A stretch of 64,000 nucleotides of DNA, taken from positions 806,001 to 870,000 of the forward strand of contig NZ_JALGBZ010000001.1 in NCBI RefSeq assembly GCF_023757625.1, read 5' to 3'. Below the pieces are notes generated by a model. The model did no database searches, had not been told where the DNA came from, and saw only the letters and a list, made by a program, of their open reading frames with translations. This DNA is from Halomonas sp. S3-1-1. Its GTDB lineage: Bacteria > Pseudomonadota > Gammaproteobacteria > Pseudomonadales > Halomonadaceae. Below, piece after piece: positions 37,417 to 45,955 of this stretch. The position numbers and the translations under genes are program-made. Numbering within the stretch: the first letter of the stretch is position 1; every line of letters starts with the position of its first letter.

Positions 37417-39021
37417 TTAAAGCGGCAGCACCGCGCCATCGGTGCGCGGCTCGGTACCGCCCTGGAGCACGCCGGACTCGGCATTGCGCAAAATGACCTG
37501 GCCGCGGCCGAAGCTGATCGAATCGGCGACCTTGACGATTTTATGCCCGCGCCGGGCAAGCGCCAGCGCCAGGTGGTTGGGGAAGTCGGCTTCGACCTCG
37601 ATGGTTTTGCCTTCGACCCATTTCCAGCGCGGCACGTCCAGCGCCGCCTGGGCGTTGAGCCCGTCGTTCAAAAGCCCGGTGACGACCTGCACGTGGCCCT
37701 GGGGCTGCATGTAGCCGCCCATGACGCCGAAGGGGCCGACCGCCTGATCGCCTTTGGTGATAAAGCCGGGGATGATGGTGTGGTAGGTACGCTTGTTGGG
37801 TGCGAGTGCGTTGGCGTGGTCCGGGTCGAGCGAGAAGGAGCTGCCGCGGTTTTGCAGGCTGATACCGGTTTCCGGGACGACTATGCCCGAGCCAAAGCCG
37901 TGGAAATTGCTCTGAATGAACGACACCATGTTGCCTTCATCGTCAGCGGTGGCCAGATACACCGTGCCGCCTTGAAACGGGTTGCCGTGGGTCGGGTCGA
38001 CGGCCTGCTCATCGATCAGCGCGGCGCGCGATTTCAGGTACTCAGGGCTCAACAGCTGCTCGGTGGTGTGCGCCATGGCGCCGCGCTCGGTCAAATGCTT
38101 GAAGCCGTCCATGTAGGCGAGCTTGGTCGCCTCGATACGCCGGTGCAGGGTCTCGACCGTATCGCTGCTCTCTTCGAACTGGTCGAGCATACCGAGCGCC
38201 TGCAGTACGATCAGGCCGCTGCCGTTGGGCGGAATCTCCCAGATGTCATGGCCCTGGTAGCGCACGCCGATCGGGTCGACCCACTCCGGCGCGTAGCCGG
38301 CCAAGTCCTCCTTGCGCAAAAAACCGCCGTGTTCGCGGGAGAACGCGTCGATGCGCTCGGCGAGCTCGCCGGTGTAAAACGCCTGCGCGCGGGTCTCGGC
38401 AATCGCCCTGAGGCTTTTGGCGTGGCCGGGAGAGGCCCATATCTCGCCGGGCTGCGGGGCGTGGCCGTTGGGCGCGAAAGTGTCGAACCAGGGTGTGAAG
38501 GCGGCGTCGTCATAAGCGCCGTAGGTCTTAACCGCCTCGGCCCACATCTGATGAATCACCGGCGTGACCGCAAAGCCTTCCTCGGCAAGCGCGATGGCCG
38601 GTGCCAACAGTTCGGCGAAGGGCAGCTTGCCAAAGCGCTCGGACAGCGCCGCCCAAGCGGCCGGCGCGCCGGGAATGGTGACCGGCAGCATGCCGTGACT
38701 CGGTATCCGATCATGCCCCAGCGCCTTCATTGCCTCGATCGTGGCGGCCTTGGGCGCCTGACCGCTGGCATTCAGCCCGTGCAGCTTGCCATCCACCCAG
38801 ACGATCGCAAAGGCGTCGCTGCCGATGCCGTTGGAGGTTGGCTCCACCACGGTCAGCGCCGCCGCCGTCGCGATTGCCGCGTCCACGGCGTTGCCGCCCT
38901 GCTGTAAAATGGTGATGCCCACCTGGGCGGCCAGCGGCTGAGACGTCGCGACCATGCCACGCTTGCCAAACGTGGTCATACGCCGTGAGGCGCTGGGGTA
39001 GTAGAGAGCGTCATGTTGCAT
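37417..39021 (-). CDS. gamma-glutamyltransferase-like Ntn hydrolase (second copy, YwrD type)
   Basis: 534 residues from ATG 39021 with AAAGGATC upstream; no signal peptide. GGT fold: MVATSQPLAAQVGITILQQGGNAVDAAIATAAALTVVEPTSNGIG, MLPVTIPGAPAAWAAL, and cleavage site G-G-T-V-Y before LATADDEGNMVSF, so the nucleophile Thr is present. The residues used by E. coli GGT to bind the gamma-glutamyl carboxylate are replaced: NASGQAPKAAT instead of DFREMAP, NRGSSFSL instead of the MDDFS region, and VMGGYMQ instead of GSPGG. This pattern is the YwrD-like group of unknown substrate. It lies 17 bp after a CHR transporter pair in one operon. Confidence 0.85.
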   Translation of the reverse strand: MQHDALYYPSASRRMTTFGKRGMVATSQPLAAQVGITILQQGGNAVDAAIATAAALTVVEPTSNGIGSDAFAIVWVDGKLHGLNASGQAPKAATIEAMKALGHDRIPSHGMLPVTIPGAPAAWAALSERFGKLPFAELLAPAIALAEEGFAVTPVIHQMWAEAVKTYGAYDDAAFTPWFDTFAPNGHAPQPGEIWASPGHAKSLRAIAETRAQAFYTGELAERIDAFSREHGGFLRKEDLAGYAPEWVDPIGVRYQGHDIWEIPPNGSGLIVLQALGMLDQFEESSDTVETLHRRIEATKLAYMDGFKHLTERGAMAHTTEQLLSPEYLKSRAALIDEQAVDPTHGNPFQGGTVYLATADDEGNMVSFIQSNFHGFGSGIVVPETGISLQNRGSSFSLDPDHANALAPNKRTYHTIIPGFITKGDQAVGPFGVMGGYMQPQGHVQVVTGLLNDGLNAQAALDVPRWKWVEGKTIEVEADFPNHLALALARRGHKIVKVADSISFGRGQVILRNAESGVLQGGTEPRTDGAVLPL

Positions 39022-39038
39022 ATCGAGATCCTTTTGAA

Positions 39039-39569
39039 TCAGCCCAGTAAAAGGGCTCCGTAGATCAGCGCGCCGATCACCACAAACGCCGGGTGGACTT
39101 TCAGCCACACCAGCGCTGCAGCGGCCACGGCGCCGATGATCAACGTATGAACGAGACCGGCGCTTTCCATGCCTTGCAGAAAGAAGCCCAGGGTGAGCCA
39201 AGCCATCATGACGGCGATGACCGGGCGCACCCACTGGCTCATGCGTTTGACGCGTGGCGATTCGCGGTGACGGTAAAGAAGCCCAAGCGCCCCGAGCATG
39301 AGCAGAAGCGACGGCACCACGGTGGCCAGCACCGCCACCAGCGCCCCCAAGGCACCGGCAACCTCATAACCGATGTAGCCGGCCATCTTGGTGGCGATAG
39401 GGCTTGGCAGCGCGTTGCCTAGCGCCAGGGTTTCGGCGAAGCCTTGAGAGGTCATCCAGCCGTAGCGGCCGACCACCTCGGCTTCGATCAGCGGAATGAT
39501 GGCGGGGCCGCCGCCATAGCCGATGATGTTGGGAATGAAGAACGCCAGAAAAAGCTCCCAGTAGATCAT
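39039..39569 (-). CDS. short-chain CHR (chromate-type) transporter, second half
   Basis: 176 residues, about five membrane segments. The CHR signature appears as FFIPNIIGYGGGPAIIPLIEAEVV and ALGNALPSPIATKMAGYIGY. It overlaps the upstream CHR gene by 4 bp (ATGA), so the two proteins form the usual short-chain pair with antiparallel halves. CHR proteins are known for chromate and sulfate efflux. Many paired CHRs have no chromate link, and the neighbouring GGT-like enzyme and GntR gene suggest an organic anion here. That last point is inference. Confidence 0.85.
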   Translation of the reverse strand: MIYWELFLAFFIPNIIGYGGGPAIIPLIEAEVVGRYGWMTSQGFAETLALGNALPSPIATKMAGYIGYEVAGALGALVAVLATVVPSLLLMLGALGLLYRHRESPRVKRMSQWVRPVIAVMMAWLTLGFFLQGMESAGLVHTLIIGAVAAAALVWLKVHPAFVVIGALIYGALLLG

Positions 39570-40141
39570 GCGGACTCCTCCGAGGACGTTTGTCGGGCAG
39601 CTTTGGGCTTGCGTTTGGGCGCGAGCAGCGCCGAGACGAGCAGGGCGCCGATGATGAGCCCCGGGTGTACCCCAAGCCCGTAGATCAGCCCGCCGGCTAC
39701 CAGGGCGAGGACGATACTGGCAAGCCAGCCAAGCGAGGCTTTGGATTTTTCCAGGAAATCCCAGGTGAGCTGCCCCATCATGATCATGACCACCGGAATC
39801 ACCGCTTGGCCCATGCCGCGAATCCAGCCGACATCGCGGTAGCGGCTGAACACGCCGAGCATCACGATCATGGCCACGATCATCGGGCCGATCACGGCCA
39901 GCACTGAAACGAGGCAGCCGGCAACGCCGCCTACCCGATAGCCGATATAGCCGGGTATCTTGGTCGCGATCGGGCCGGGCAGGGTGTTACCGATCGCCAG
40001 AACGTCGGCAAACTCTTCATCGGTGAGCCAGGCGTTGCGCTTGACCACCTCGGCGTGGATCAGCGGAATCATCGACGGTCCGCCGCCGAAGCCGAAAATG
40101 CCCACGCGGAAAAAGGCCCAGAATAGTGCCGGTAGTGTCAT
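39566..40141 (-). CDS. short-chain CHR (chromate-type) transporter, first half
   Basis: 191 residues, about five membrane segments, with FWAFFRVGIFGFGGGPSMIPLIHAEVV and AIGNTLPGPIATKIPGYIGYRVGG. The two motifs are those of CHR domains. It starts the operon CHR-CHR-GGT-like, and possibly the ABC exporter, and is divergent from the GntR gene (193 bp between start codons). The C-terminal tail is basic (PKRKPKAARQ), consistent with a cytoplasmic end. Confidence 0.85.
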   Translation of the reverse strand: MTLPALFWAFFRVGIFGFGGGPSMIPLIHAEVVKRNAWLTDEEFADVLAIGNTLPGPIATKIPGYIGYRVGGVAGCLVSVLAVIGPMIVAMIVMLGVFSRYRDVGWIRGMGQAVIPVVMIMMGQLTWDFLEKSKASLGWLASIVLALVAGGLIYGLGVHPGLIIGALLVSALLAPKRKPKAARQTSSEESA

Positions 40142-40334
40142 GGAAGTGATCGCTCTTGTACGTCGTCGTTGTGTCGAAGGCTTTTGCGAAAAGCGGTGCG
40201 CCCTCGTTAAAGGCGTTTTATCATATCTTTCATAAAAAAATCGATTATTTTTAAAAGCGGATTGCCGCGCCGATTTGTATTATCGCGTATCTTGTGTCAC
40301 CACGTATTTCGTATCACTGCCTGGAGAGGCCACC

Positions 40335-41003
40335 ATGAACAATGATGCGCTGCCGCCCGGCGGCACGGCGTCGAGCCGCATTTTTGAGACGCTGCGCCAG
40401 GATCTGGTGCGCGGGCGCTTCGCCGCAGGTGAGAAGCTGGCGATCAACGCGCTGAGAGAGCGCTATCAGGTGGGGCTTAGCCCGCTGCGCGAGGCGCTGA
40501 ACAAGCTCGCCGCCTTTGGGCTGCTGGTGCAGGAGAACCAGCGCGGTTTCCGGGTGCCCGGGCTTAACGAAGCCGAGCTCGAAGACATCGCGCGGCTTCG
40601 CATCGAGCTCGAGGGTATGGCGTTCGAGCGGGCCATCGTTCAGGGCGATGCTCAGTGGGAGGCGGATCTTCTTGGGGCGGCCCACCGGCTCAAGCGCGCG
40701 GATAAAACCCAGGACATGGGCGAGGCCTGGGAGGCGCTGCATACTCGGTTTCACCGCACGCTGGTAGCGCCCTGCGGCTCAGCGTGGCTGATTCGCTTCA
40801 TCGAGCAACTCCACGACCAGTTCGATCGCTATCGCCGGTTGGGCGCCAACCCCCCGGTGATCCGCCAGCCGCTGGACGACCAGCACCAAAAACTGGTGGA
40901 GCTGGCGCTTGCCCGCGATGCCCAGGCCGGCCGTGCGCTGATGGGCGATCATATTCGCCAATCTTTTGACGTGGCGCTGGCGCACTACCGTCAGCACACG
41001 TAG
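40335..41003 (+). CDS. GntR-family regulator, FCD subfamily
   Basis: 222 residues from ATG 40335 with GGAGAG upstream; an in-frame ATG at 40275 would add 20 residues of atypical sequence. Winged helix at about 12-75 (LAINALRERYQVGLSPLREALNKLAAFGLL and NQRGFRV), then an FCD domain (IARLRIELEGMAFERAI, ALHTRFHRTLVAPCGSAWL, DDQHQKLVELALARDA-x4-ALMGDHI). The H-x3-H type metal site of FCD domains is visible. It is divergent from the CHR/GGT-like operon and is its probable regulator. The effector is unknown. Confidence 0.88.
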   Translation: MNNDALPPGGTASSRIFETLRQDLVRGRFAAGEKLAINALRERYQVGLSPLREALNKLAAFGLLVQENQRGFRVPGLNEAELEDIARLRIELEGMAFERAIVQGDAQWEADLLGAAHRLKRADKTQDMGEAWEALHTRFHRTLVAPCGSAWLIRFIEQLHDQFDRYRRLGANPPVIRQPLDDQHQKLVELALARDAQAGRALMGDHIRQSFDVALAHYRQHT

Positions 41004-41058
41004 GCTGGCGGCTCTAACGGGCAGTGACGACAGACGCAGTGACACAGAAGAGGCCGAC

Positions 41059-41628
41059 ATGGCGGTAACGGATGATGTAGTAATCGAACAAACGCTTTGC
41101 TGGGTACGAACGTTTATCGTCGCGCACGATATTTGCCCCTTCGCCAAGCGTGAGCTCGACGCGGATCGCGTGCGTGTGCAGGTGGTACGCTCCAAAAAGA
41201 TCGAAGTGGCGCTCGAGGAGCTGGCCGCGGAGCTCGAGTGGCTAACCCAACACGACGAGGTCGAAACTACGCTTCTGGTGCTGCCGACGCTGTTCAAGAG
41301 CTTCGATCACTACCTGGATTTTCTGGAGCTCGCCGAACACCTGGTCGAAGAGCTCGGATTCGAAGGTGTCTTTCAACTGGCAAGCTTTCACCCGGACTAC
41401 TGCTTCGCCGATGCCGACCCGGAAGACGCCGCCAACTACACCAACCGTTCACCCTACGCCATGGTACATATACTGCGCGAGGCGAGCGTCGAGAAAGCGA
41501 TCGCGTTTTACGGCGACACCGATGCGATCCCCGAACGCAACATCGAGAAGCTAACGGCCATGGGAAGCGATGCCGCCCAGGCCGCGCTCGAACGGTGCTG
41601 TGACGCTAGCGGCCGGGGCGATGAATGA
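41059..41628 (+). CDS. DUF1415 family protein
   Basis: 189 residues from ATG 41059. It matches DUF1415: IEQTLCWVRTFIVAHDICPFAKRE at the N terminus with the conserved CPF, ETTLLVLP, FDHYLDFLELAEHLVEELGFEGVFQLASFHPDYCFADA, and NYTNRSPYAMVHILREASVEKAI. The family is widespread in proteobacteria and has no assigned function. No signal peptide or membrane segment is visible, so it is cytoplasmic. The gene overlaps the 3' end of the GGDEF gene by 23 bp on the opposite strand. The two cysteines (CPF and PDYC) are worth noting as possible redox or metal residues; that is speculative. Confidence 0.88.
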   Translation: MAVTDDVVIEQTLCWVRTFIVAHDICPFAKRELDADRVRVQVVRSKKIEVALEELAAELEWLTQHDEVETTLLVLPTLFKSFDHYLDFLELAEHLVEELGFEGVFQLASFHPDYCFADADPEDAANYTNRSPYAMVHILREASVEKAIAFYGDTDAIPERNIEKLTAMGSDAAQAALERCCDASGRGDE

Positions 41629-43270
41629 CCAGCCGGTGCTTGCCCTGGCTTTTCGCCGCGTAGAGCGCGCTATCGGCCAGTTTTAGCACCGTTTCGATGT
41701 GCTCGCCGTGTTGCGGCCACCAGGCCGCGCCGAGGCTACAGCCTACGGTGGCCGTTTGCCCCTCTACGAGTTGAATGGGGCGCTCGATGGCATTAAGCAG
41801 ACGCCTTCCCACTTCATGAGTGAGTGGCTCGAGATACTCCGGTTGGGTCTTGAGCACCATCACGAATTCGTCACCGCCCAAGCGTGCCACCACGTCGCCG
41901 CTTCGCAGCGCGTTTTTCAGCCGGTAGGTGATCTCGATGAGCAGCAGGTCGCCGGCGTGGTGGCCAAGTTCATCATTTACTCGCTTAAAACCGTCCAGGT
42001 CGATGTAGATCACCACCATATTCTGTAGGTGGCGCTGCGCCTCGGGCACGGCATGCTGCAGGTATTGCATCAAAAAGGCGCGGTTAGGCATGCCGGTCAG
42101 TGGGTCAGTGTTGGCCAGATCCTCAAGCCGGCTGATGGTCTGGCGTTGATCCGAAAGTCGGCCAACCATGTTGCGCAGCGAAACCGAAAGACGCTTGAAT
42201 TCGCTGGCGCCGCGCTCAAGCGGGATGATACTCGCTTGCTCCCCCTCTTCGATACGATCGGCGGCGCGCGCCAGACGCTTGATCGGTGCAACGATGGAGG
42301 AGGCCACACACCACCCAACTGCCGCGAAAACGAGTGCCAACAAGAGGCCGATACTCATGATCGACGTTTGCAGCCGCTGGGCCGGAGCAAAGGCGTTACT
42401 AATGGGTTGGCGGCTGATTGCGACCCAGCCCAAGCCGCTGAAATCCTCGAAACCGCCACTGCGAGCGTAACCGGTCACGTAACGCTGGCCGTCGGGCCAG
42501 GTTTCGACCGCCCAAGTTGGCGTGGTATCTCCCAAGCTTGGGACGTGTTTAAGCGATGCAAGCGATTGGCCCAGCATATCGTCGGAACCGAGCAGTACCG
42601 TTGCGTCCTGCGAAAGCAATAGTATGTCGGTATCGCTTTTTGCCTTTACGTGCGAGAACAGGGTGCGCTCGATGTACTCCGCCCACTCCCAGCTCAAGTG
42701 CACCGCGAGTACACCGCTAAAGCGATCGTTGCGGTCATGCACTGGGGTTGCGATATCGACGAATTTGAGTGCCTCACCGGTAGGGCTTGGAAGCAGGCTC
42801 GCTAACAAAACCGCTTCATGCACGTCGCCCACCCAAAGCTTATGCTGGCCTTCGAGAAATACCGGACGCTGTGCGATGGAAACGCCTTCTAAAATACCGT
42901 TGGTGGCCGCGCGCACCGTCCCTTGCGTATCGGTTAGACCGATCCAGGAGACGACATTGAAACTGTCCTGCAAGCGCTCGAGCTGACGTTGCAGCATCCG
43001 AGAATCGTTTTCTGTTCCGAGCGTTTGCATGGCCAGTAAAAGTTTTACCTGCTTGACGCGCGCATCCATGATGCGATCAAGCAGGTTGACCATCTGATAA
43101 GCCTCTCGGGAAGAAGCCGAGCCGATCTGCGCTTTAAGCTGCTGAGCCGACTCGCGCGATGCAACCCAGCCAAGCATCAACGTCGTCGCAAACACCAGCG
43201 CGGCGATCAGGGCGATAAAGCGCGTGCGCAGTGAAAAGCGCGAGGACCACTCTGCGAAAAAATGCCCCAT
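41606..43270 (-). CDS. diguanylate cyclase with periplasmic Cache sensor and HAMP
   Basis: 554 residues. TM1 at about 17-37 (FIALIAALVFATTLMLGWV), a Cache-like periplasmic sensor (about 40-300), TM2 at about 308-330 (SIGLLLALVFAAVGWCVAS), HAMP (APIKRLARAADRIEEGE), then a GGDEF domain. The active site is LARLGGDEFVMVL, and RSGD lies five residues before it, the position of the inhibitory RxxD c-di-GMP site. The protein is thus expected to make c-di-GMP and to be product-inhibited. It adds to the c-di-GMP/motility content of the 28-43 kb region. Ligand unknown. Confidence 0.92.
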   Translation of the reverse strand: MGHFFAEWSSRFSLRTRFIALIAALVFATTLMLGWVASRESAQQLKAQIGSASSREAYQMVNLLDRIMDARVKQVKLLLAMQTLGTENDSRMLQRQLERLQDSFNVVSWIGLTDTQGTVRAATNGILEGVSIAQRPVFLEGQHKLWVGDVHEAVLLASLLPSPTGEALKFVDIATPVHDRNDRFSGVLAVHLSWEWAEYIERTLFSHVKAKSDTDILLLSQDATVLLGSDDMLGQSLASLKHVPSLGDTTPTWAVETWPDGQRYVTGYARSGGFEDFSGLGWVAISRQPISNAFAPAQRLQTSIMSIGLLLALVFAAVGWCVASSIVAPIKRLARAADRIEEGEQASIIPLERGASEFKRLSVSLRNMVGRLSDQRQTISRLEDLANTDPLTGMPNRAFLMQYLQHAVPEAQRHLQNMVVIYIDLDGFKRVNDELGHHAGDLLLIEITYRLKNALRSGDVVARLGGDEFVMVLKTQPEYLEPLTHEVGRRLLNAIERPIQLVEGQTATVGCSLGAAWWPQHGEHIETVLKLADSALYAAKSQGKHRLVIHRPGR

Positions 43271-43444
43271 GGGAGAACGTCGGCCAGCCGGTTGAGAAGA
43301 GCAGGCGACATATTGCCGCCGGATATGCCTGTGAAGCTACCCTAAAAGTGCGCCGTTTGCATGTAACCGATTGCAACCATGGGTAAAATTATTGGAGCGC
43401 CGAGCCAAGCCGTCATCCCGGAAGCCGTAGTGGAGCAGTCGAGG

Positions 43445-43939
43445 CTACAAAAACTTGTGCATCACGTAAGTATCGACCGGCCCAAACGTCGGGTGGCGAA
43501 AGGCACCGGGCACCGTCCCTACGATTGCAAAGCCGAGCCGCTGCCACAGCGCCACCGCTATCTCGTTGCTGGCCACCACGGCGTTGAACTGCATGGCGCT
43601 GAACCCAAGCGCCTTACCGAGGGTTTGCGAGTGCTCGCACAGCGTGCGGGCAACGCCCTGACCGCGAGCGGCGGGGGAGACCATGTAGCCGCAGTTGCAG
43701 ACATGATTGCCCGGGCCTGCCGCGTTGGCTTTCAGGTAGTAGGCGCCCAGTATTTCGCCCTCACTGTTCTTAATCACGCGGGTGGCTGCTGGCGCTTCGC
43801 ACCAGAGCGTGTAGGCCGAGTCGAAGTCGATCGAAGGATCGATGGCGTAGGTCTGCTCCGCCTTGACGATGTCGTGGAAAACCGGCCAAAAGGCGGTGAA
43901 GTCCTCGCGGGTCATGGGAGCGATGGTGTGATCAGACAT
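43445..43939 (-). CDS. GNAT-family N-acetyltransferase
   Basis: 164 residues. The GNAT fold is indicated by GEILGAYYLKANAAGPGNHVCNCGYMVSPAARGQGVARTLCEHSQTLGKALGF shape elements: strand 4 followed by the acetyl-CoA loop R-G-Q-G-V-A (Q/R-x-x-G-x-G/A) and helix 3, then FNAVVASNEIAVALWQRLGFAIVGTVPGAF, the usual N-x-x-A-x-x-L-W-x-x-L-G-F end. It probably acetylates a small amine or a protein N terminus in the cytoplasm. The substrate is not predictable. Confidence 0.87.
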   Translation of the reverse strand: MSDHTIAPMTREDFTAFWPVFHDIVKAEQTYAIDPSIDFDSAYTLWCEAPAATRVIKNSEGEILGAYYLKANAAGPGNHVCNCGYMVSPAARGQGVARTLCEHSQTLGKALGFSAMQFNAVVASNEIAVALWQRLGFAIVGTVPGAFRHPTFGPVDTYVMHKFL

Positions 43940-44011
43940 GGCGCTATCCGCTAAGATTGAAGTTTTCAGGCAGCGACGCTCAAAGCCGCTGCCGCTATAG
44001 AAGAAACGACG

Positions 44012-45004
44012 CTAGCGCGCGGCGTCCATGACGATTTCGTAGCTTCTCAGCCGATCCTGCGGGTCGAAGAAGTCGCTGTTGATCATCAACTCGTCGGCGC
44101 CGGTACGTGCCTGGAAAGCCTCGAGTTCCGCCTTGACGGTATCCGGGCCGCCGATGATGGCTGCGCCTAAAAACTGGCTGACCTGAGCCTGCTCCATCGG
44201 CGTCCAGTCGAGCTGCTCGACCGGCGGCTGCGAGGTGGTGGGCCGTCCGCGAATCAGGTTGAGAAACTTCTGCTGAGCGGTCGTCGCCAGGTAGTGCGCC
44301 ATCTGGTCGGTATCGGCGGCGATCACCGGCATGCCGACCATGGCGTGGGGTTTGTCGAGCACATCAGAAGGGCGGAAATTGTCCCGATAAAGGCGCAGTG
44401 CTTCGAACAGATAGCCCGGCGCGAACTGGGCGGCAAAGGCGAACGGCAGCCCCAAGCGCGCGGCGAGCTGGGCGCTGTAGCCGCTCGAGCCTAGCAGCCA
44501 AATCGGCACGTGAGTGCCCTGGCCGGGCACCGCATTTACCTGCTGATGCGGGGCGGCGTCGCCCAGGTAGCGCGTCAGCTCGTCGAGCTGGGCGGGAAAG
44601 TCGTCCACCCCGGCTTGGGCGCTTCGACGCATGGCGCGCATGGTGGCGCCATCCGAGCCCGGCGCCCGGCCAAGGCCTAAATCGATGCGCCCGGGGTAGA
44701 GCGTTTCCAGCGTACCGAACTGCTCGGCGATGACCAGCGGCGCGTGATTGGGCAGCATGATGCCGCCACTTCCTACGCGAATCGTCGAGGTTTGGCCCGC
44801 GACGTGGCCGATCAGCACCGAGGTAGCTGCGCTGGCAATGCCGGCGATGTTGTGATGCTCCGCTAGCCAGTAGCGCGTGTAGCCCAGCGCTTCGGCGCGC
44901 TTTGCAAGCTCGACACTGTTGGCAAAGGTCTCCGCGGCGCTGCTGCCTTCGCGAATGGGCGCCAGATCCAGTACCGATAGGGCGGTCTCGGCGAGTTGGC
45001 TCAT
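44012..45004 (-). CDS. luciferase-like monooxygenase (LLM class, YhbW/MsnO8 type)
   Basis: 330 residues of the bacterial luciferase-like TIM barrel. Visible are [25 protein letters not shown] at the N terminus, [69 protein letters not shown] and [23 protein letters not shown]. These are hallmarks of the group-1 luciferase family oxidoreductases related to E. coli YhbW. They use reduced flavin delivered by a separate reductase; substrates are largely unknown. No flavin reductase gene is adjacent. Cytoplasmic. Confidence 0.88.
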   Translation of the reverse strand: MSQLAETALSVLDLAPIREGSSAAETFANSVELAKRAEALGYTRYWLAEHHNIAGIASAATSVLIGHVAGQTSTIRVGSGGIMLPNHAPLVIAEQFGTLETLYPGRIDLGLGRAPGSDGATMRAMRRSAQAGVDDFPAQLDELTRYLGDAAPHQQVNAVPGQGTHVPIWLLGSSGYSAQLAARLGLPFAFAAQFAPGYLFEALRLYRDNFRPSDVLDKPHAMVGMPVIAADTDQMAHYLATTAQQKFLNLIRGRPTTSQPPVEQLDWTPMEQAQVSQFLGAAIIGGPDTVKAELEAFQARTGADELMINSDFFDPQDRLRSYEIVMDAAR

Positions 45005-45115
45005 GATTCACCTGCACGTTGAGTGAGAAGCGGCTGACGAACGCCTTTTCATTAAATTCATTAGCGCGCTTGTTAATACACTGTTATGCGGGCGAGCCAA
45101 GCCTAAAACAAGGGA

Positions 45116-45154
45116 GCGGTATCGATAGCTCGCTGGTGACGCTATCGATACCGC
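45116..45154. repeat. 14-bp perfect inverted repeat between monooxygenase and SDR genes
   Basis: GCGGTATCGATAGC and GCTATCGATACCGC flank an 11-base spacer. It lies in the gap between the start of the monooxygenase gene and the end of the SDR gene. On the minus strand it is followed by TCCCTTGTTTT, a weak T-rich tail, so it may terminate SDR transcription; the AT-rich arms could also be an operator. Confidence 0.65.
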
Positions 45155-45175
45155 CGAACGAAAAAGCGGGGGTAG

Positions 45176-45862
45176 CTATTCTCGCAGTGGAGTGGGGCGA
45201 ATGAGAATCTCGTTGACGTCGACATGGGCTGGCTGGTTCAGCGCGTAGACGACGGCGTTGGCGATATCCTTGTCCTCCAGCGCCTGTTCCGGGGGCTCGT
45301 CGAAAAACGGGGTATCGACCATGCCGGGTTCGATCAGCGTGACGCGAATGCCGGTACCGCGAAGCTCTTCGCGAAGATTGTAGCCAATGCCCGTAACCGC
45401 CCACTTGGTGGCGCTGTACATCGAGCCTGGAATGGTGGTGCGCCCGGCGGCGGAGCCGGTGAGCAGTACGTGGCCAGCGGAGCGCTTGAGCGCCGGCAGA
45501 CAGGCCTGAAGCGTCAGCCCCACACCGTACACGTTGGTAAGGATCATATCTTTCCACTGCTGATGGTCGGCTTCGCTGAAGCCGCCACTAGAGCCGCCTT
45601 GCCCGGCGTTGGCGAACACTGCGTCAATTCGGCCAAAGGTTTCCAGTGCCAGTTCGACCATGGCGCGCTGCTGCTCCATATCGGTGACGTCGAGCTCGAC
45701 GGTCAACAACTTTTCCCGTCCCAGTTCCTGAGCGAGGGCTTCGAGCTTATCCGTCGAGCGCGCGGCGAGTATTAGCTTGTAGCCTTCACGCGCGGCTGCG
45801 CGCGCCGTGGCGGCGCCGATACCGCTCGAGGCACCGGTGATGAGAATGACACGGTCATGCAT
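45176..45862 (-). CDS. short-chain dehydrogenase/reductase
   Basis: 228 residues from ATG 45862 with AAGGAGCG upstream. Classical SDR motifs: cofactor site ILITGASSGIGAATAR, NAGQGG for the NAG motif, the catalytic Ser in LLTGSAAGR, and YSATKWAV for Y-x3-K. It resembles the YdfG-like serine/3-hydroxy acid dehydrogenase group in TGAS...LDVTD...SRIDAVFANAG order (here FGRIDAVFANAG). It likely uses NADP+ because of the basic residue after the glycine motif (AARSTDK). The substrate is not assigned. It is downstream of nasR on the same strand by 93 bp but has no obvious link to nitrate metabolism. Confidence 0.9.
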   Translation of the reverse strand: MHDRVILITGASSGIGAATARAAAREGYKLILAARSTDKLEALAQELGREKLLTVELDVTDMEQQRAMVELALETFGRIDAVFANAGQGGSSGGFSEADHQQWKDMILTNVYGVGLTLQACLPALKRSAGHVLLTGSAAGRTTIPGSMYSATKWAVTGIGYNLREELRGTGIRVTLIEPGMVDTPFFDEPPEQALEDKDIANAVVYALNQPAHVDVNEILIRPTPLRE

Positions 45863-45955
45863 GGGTAGCGCTCCTTGCCAATGTTTCAAGGGGCCTTTTA
45901 GCATGGCCAATGGGCCTTGATGTTGCAAACCGGCCAGCCCGGCCAAGGCCCGTCA

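Noticed and set aside
37543..38907. 454-codon open frame on the plus strand opposite the second GGT-like gene
   Set aside because: The GGT-like frame has recognisable motifs throughout. The opposite frame has none and is likely a GC-rich shadow.
39039..40141. CHR pair considered as a chromate-resistance determinant
   Set aside because: No chrB-type regulator, reductase or other resistance gene is present; the neighbours point to an organic-compound role, so only the transporter family is stated.
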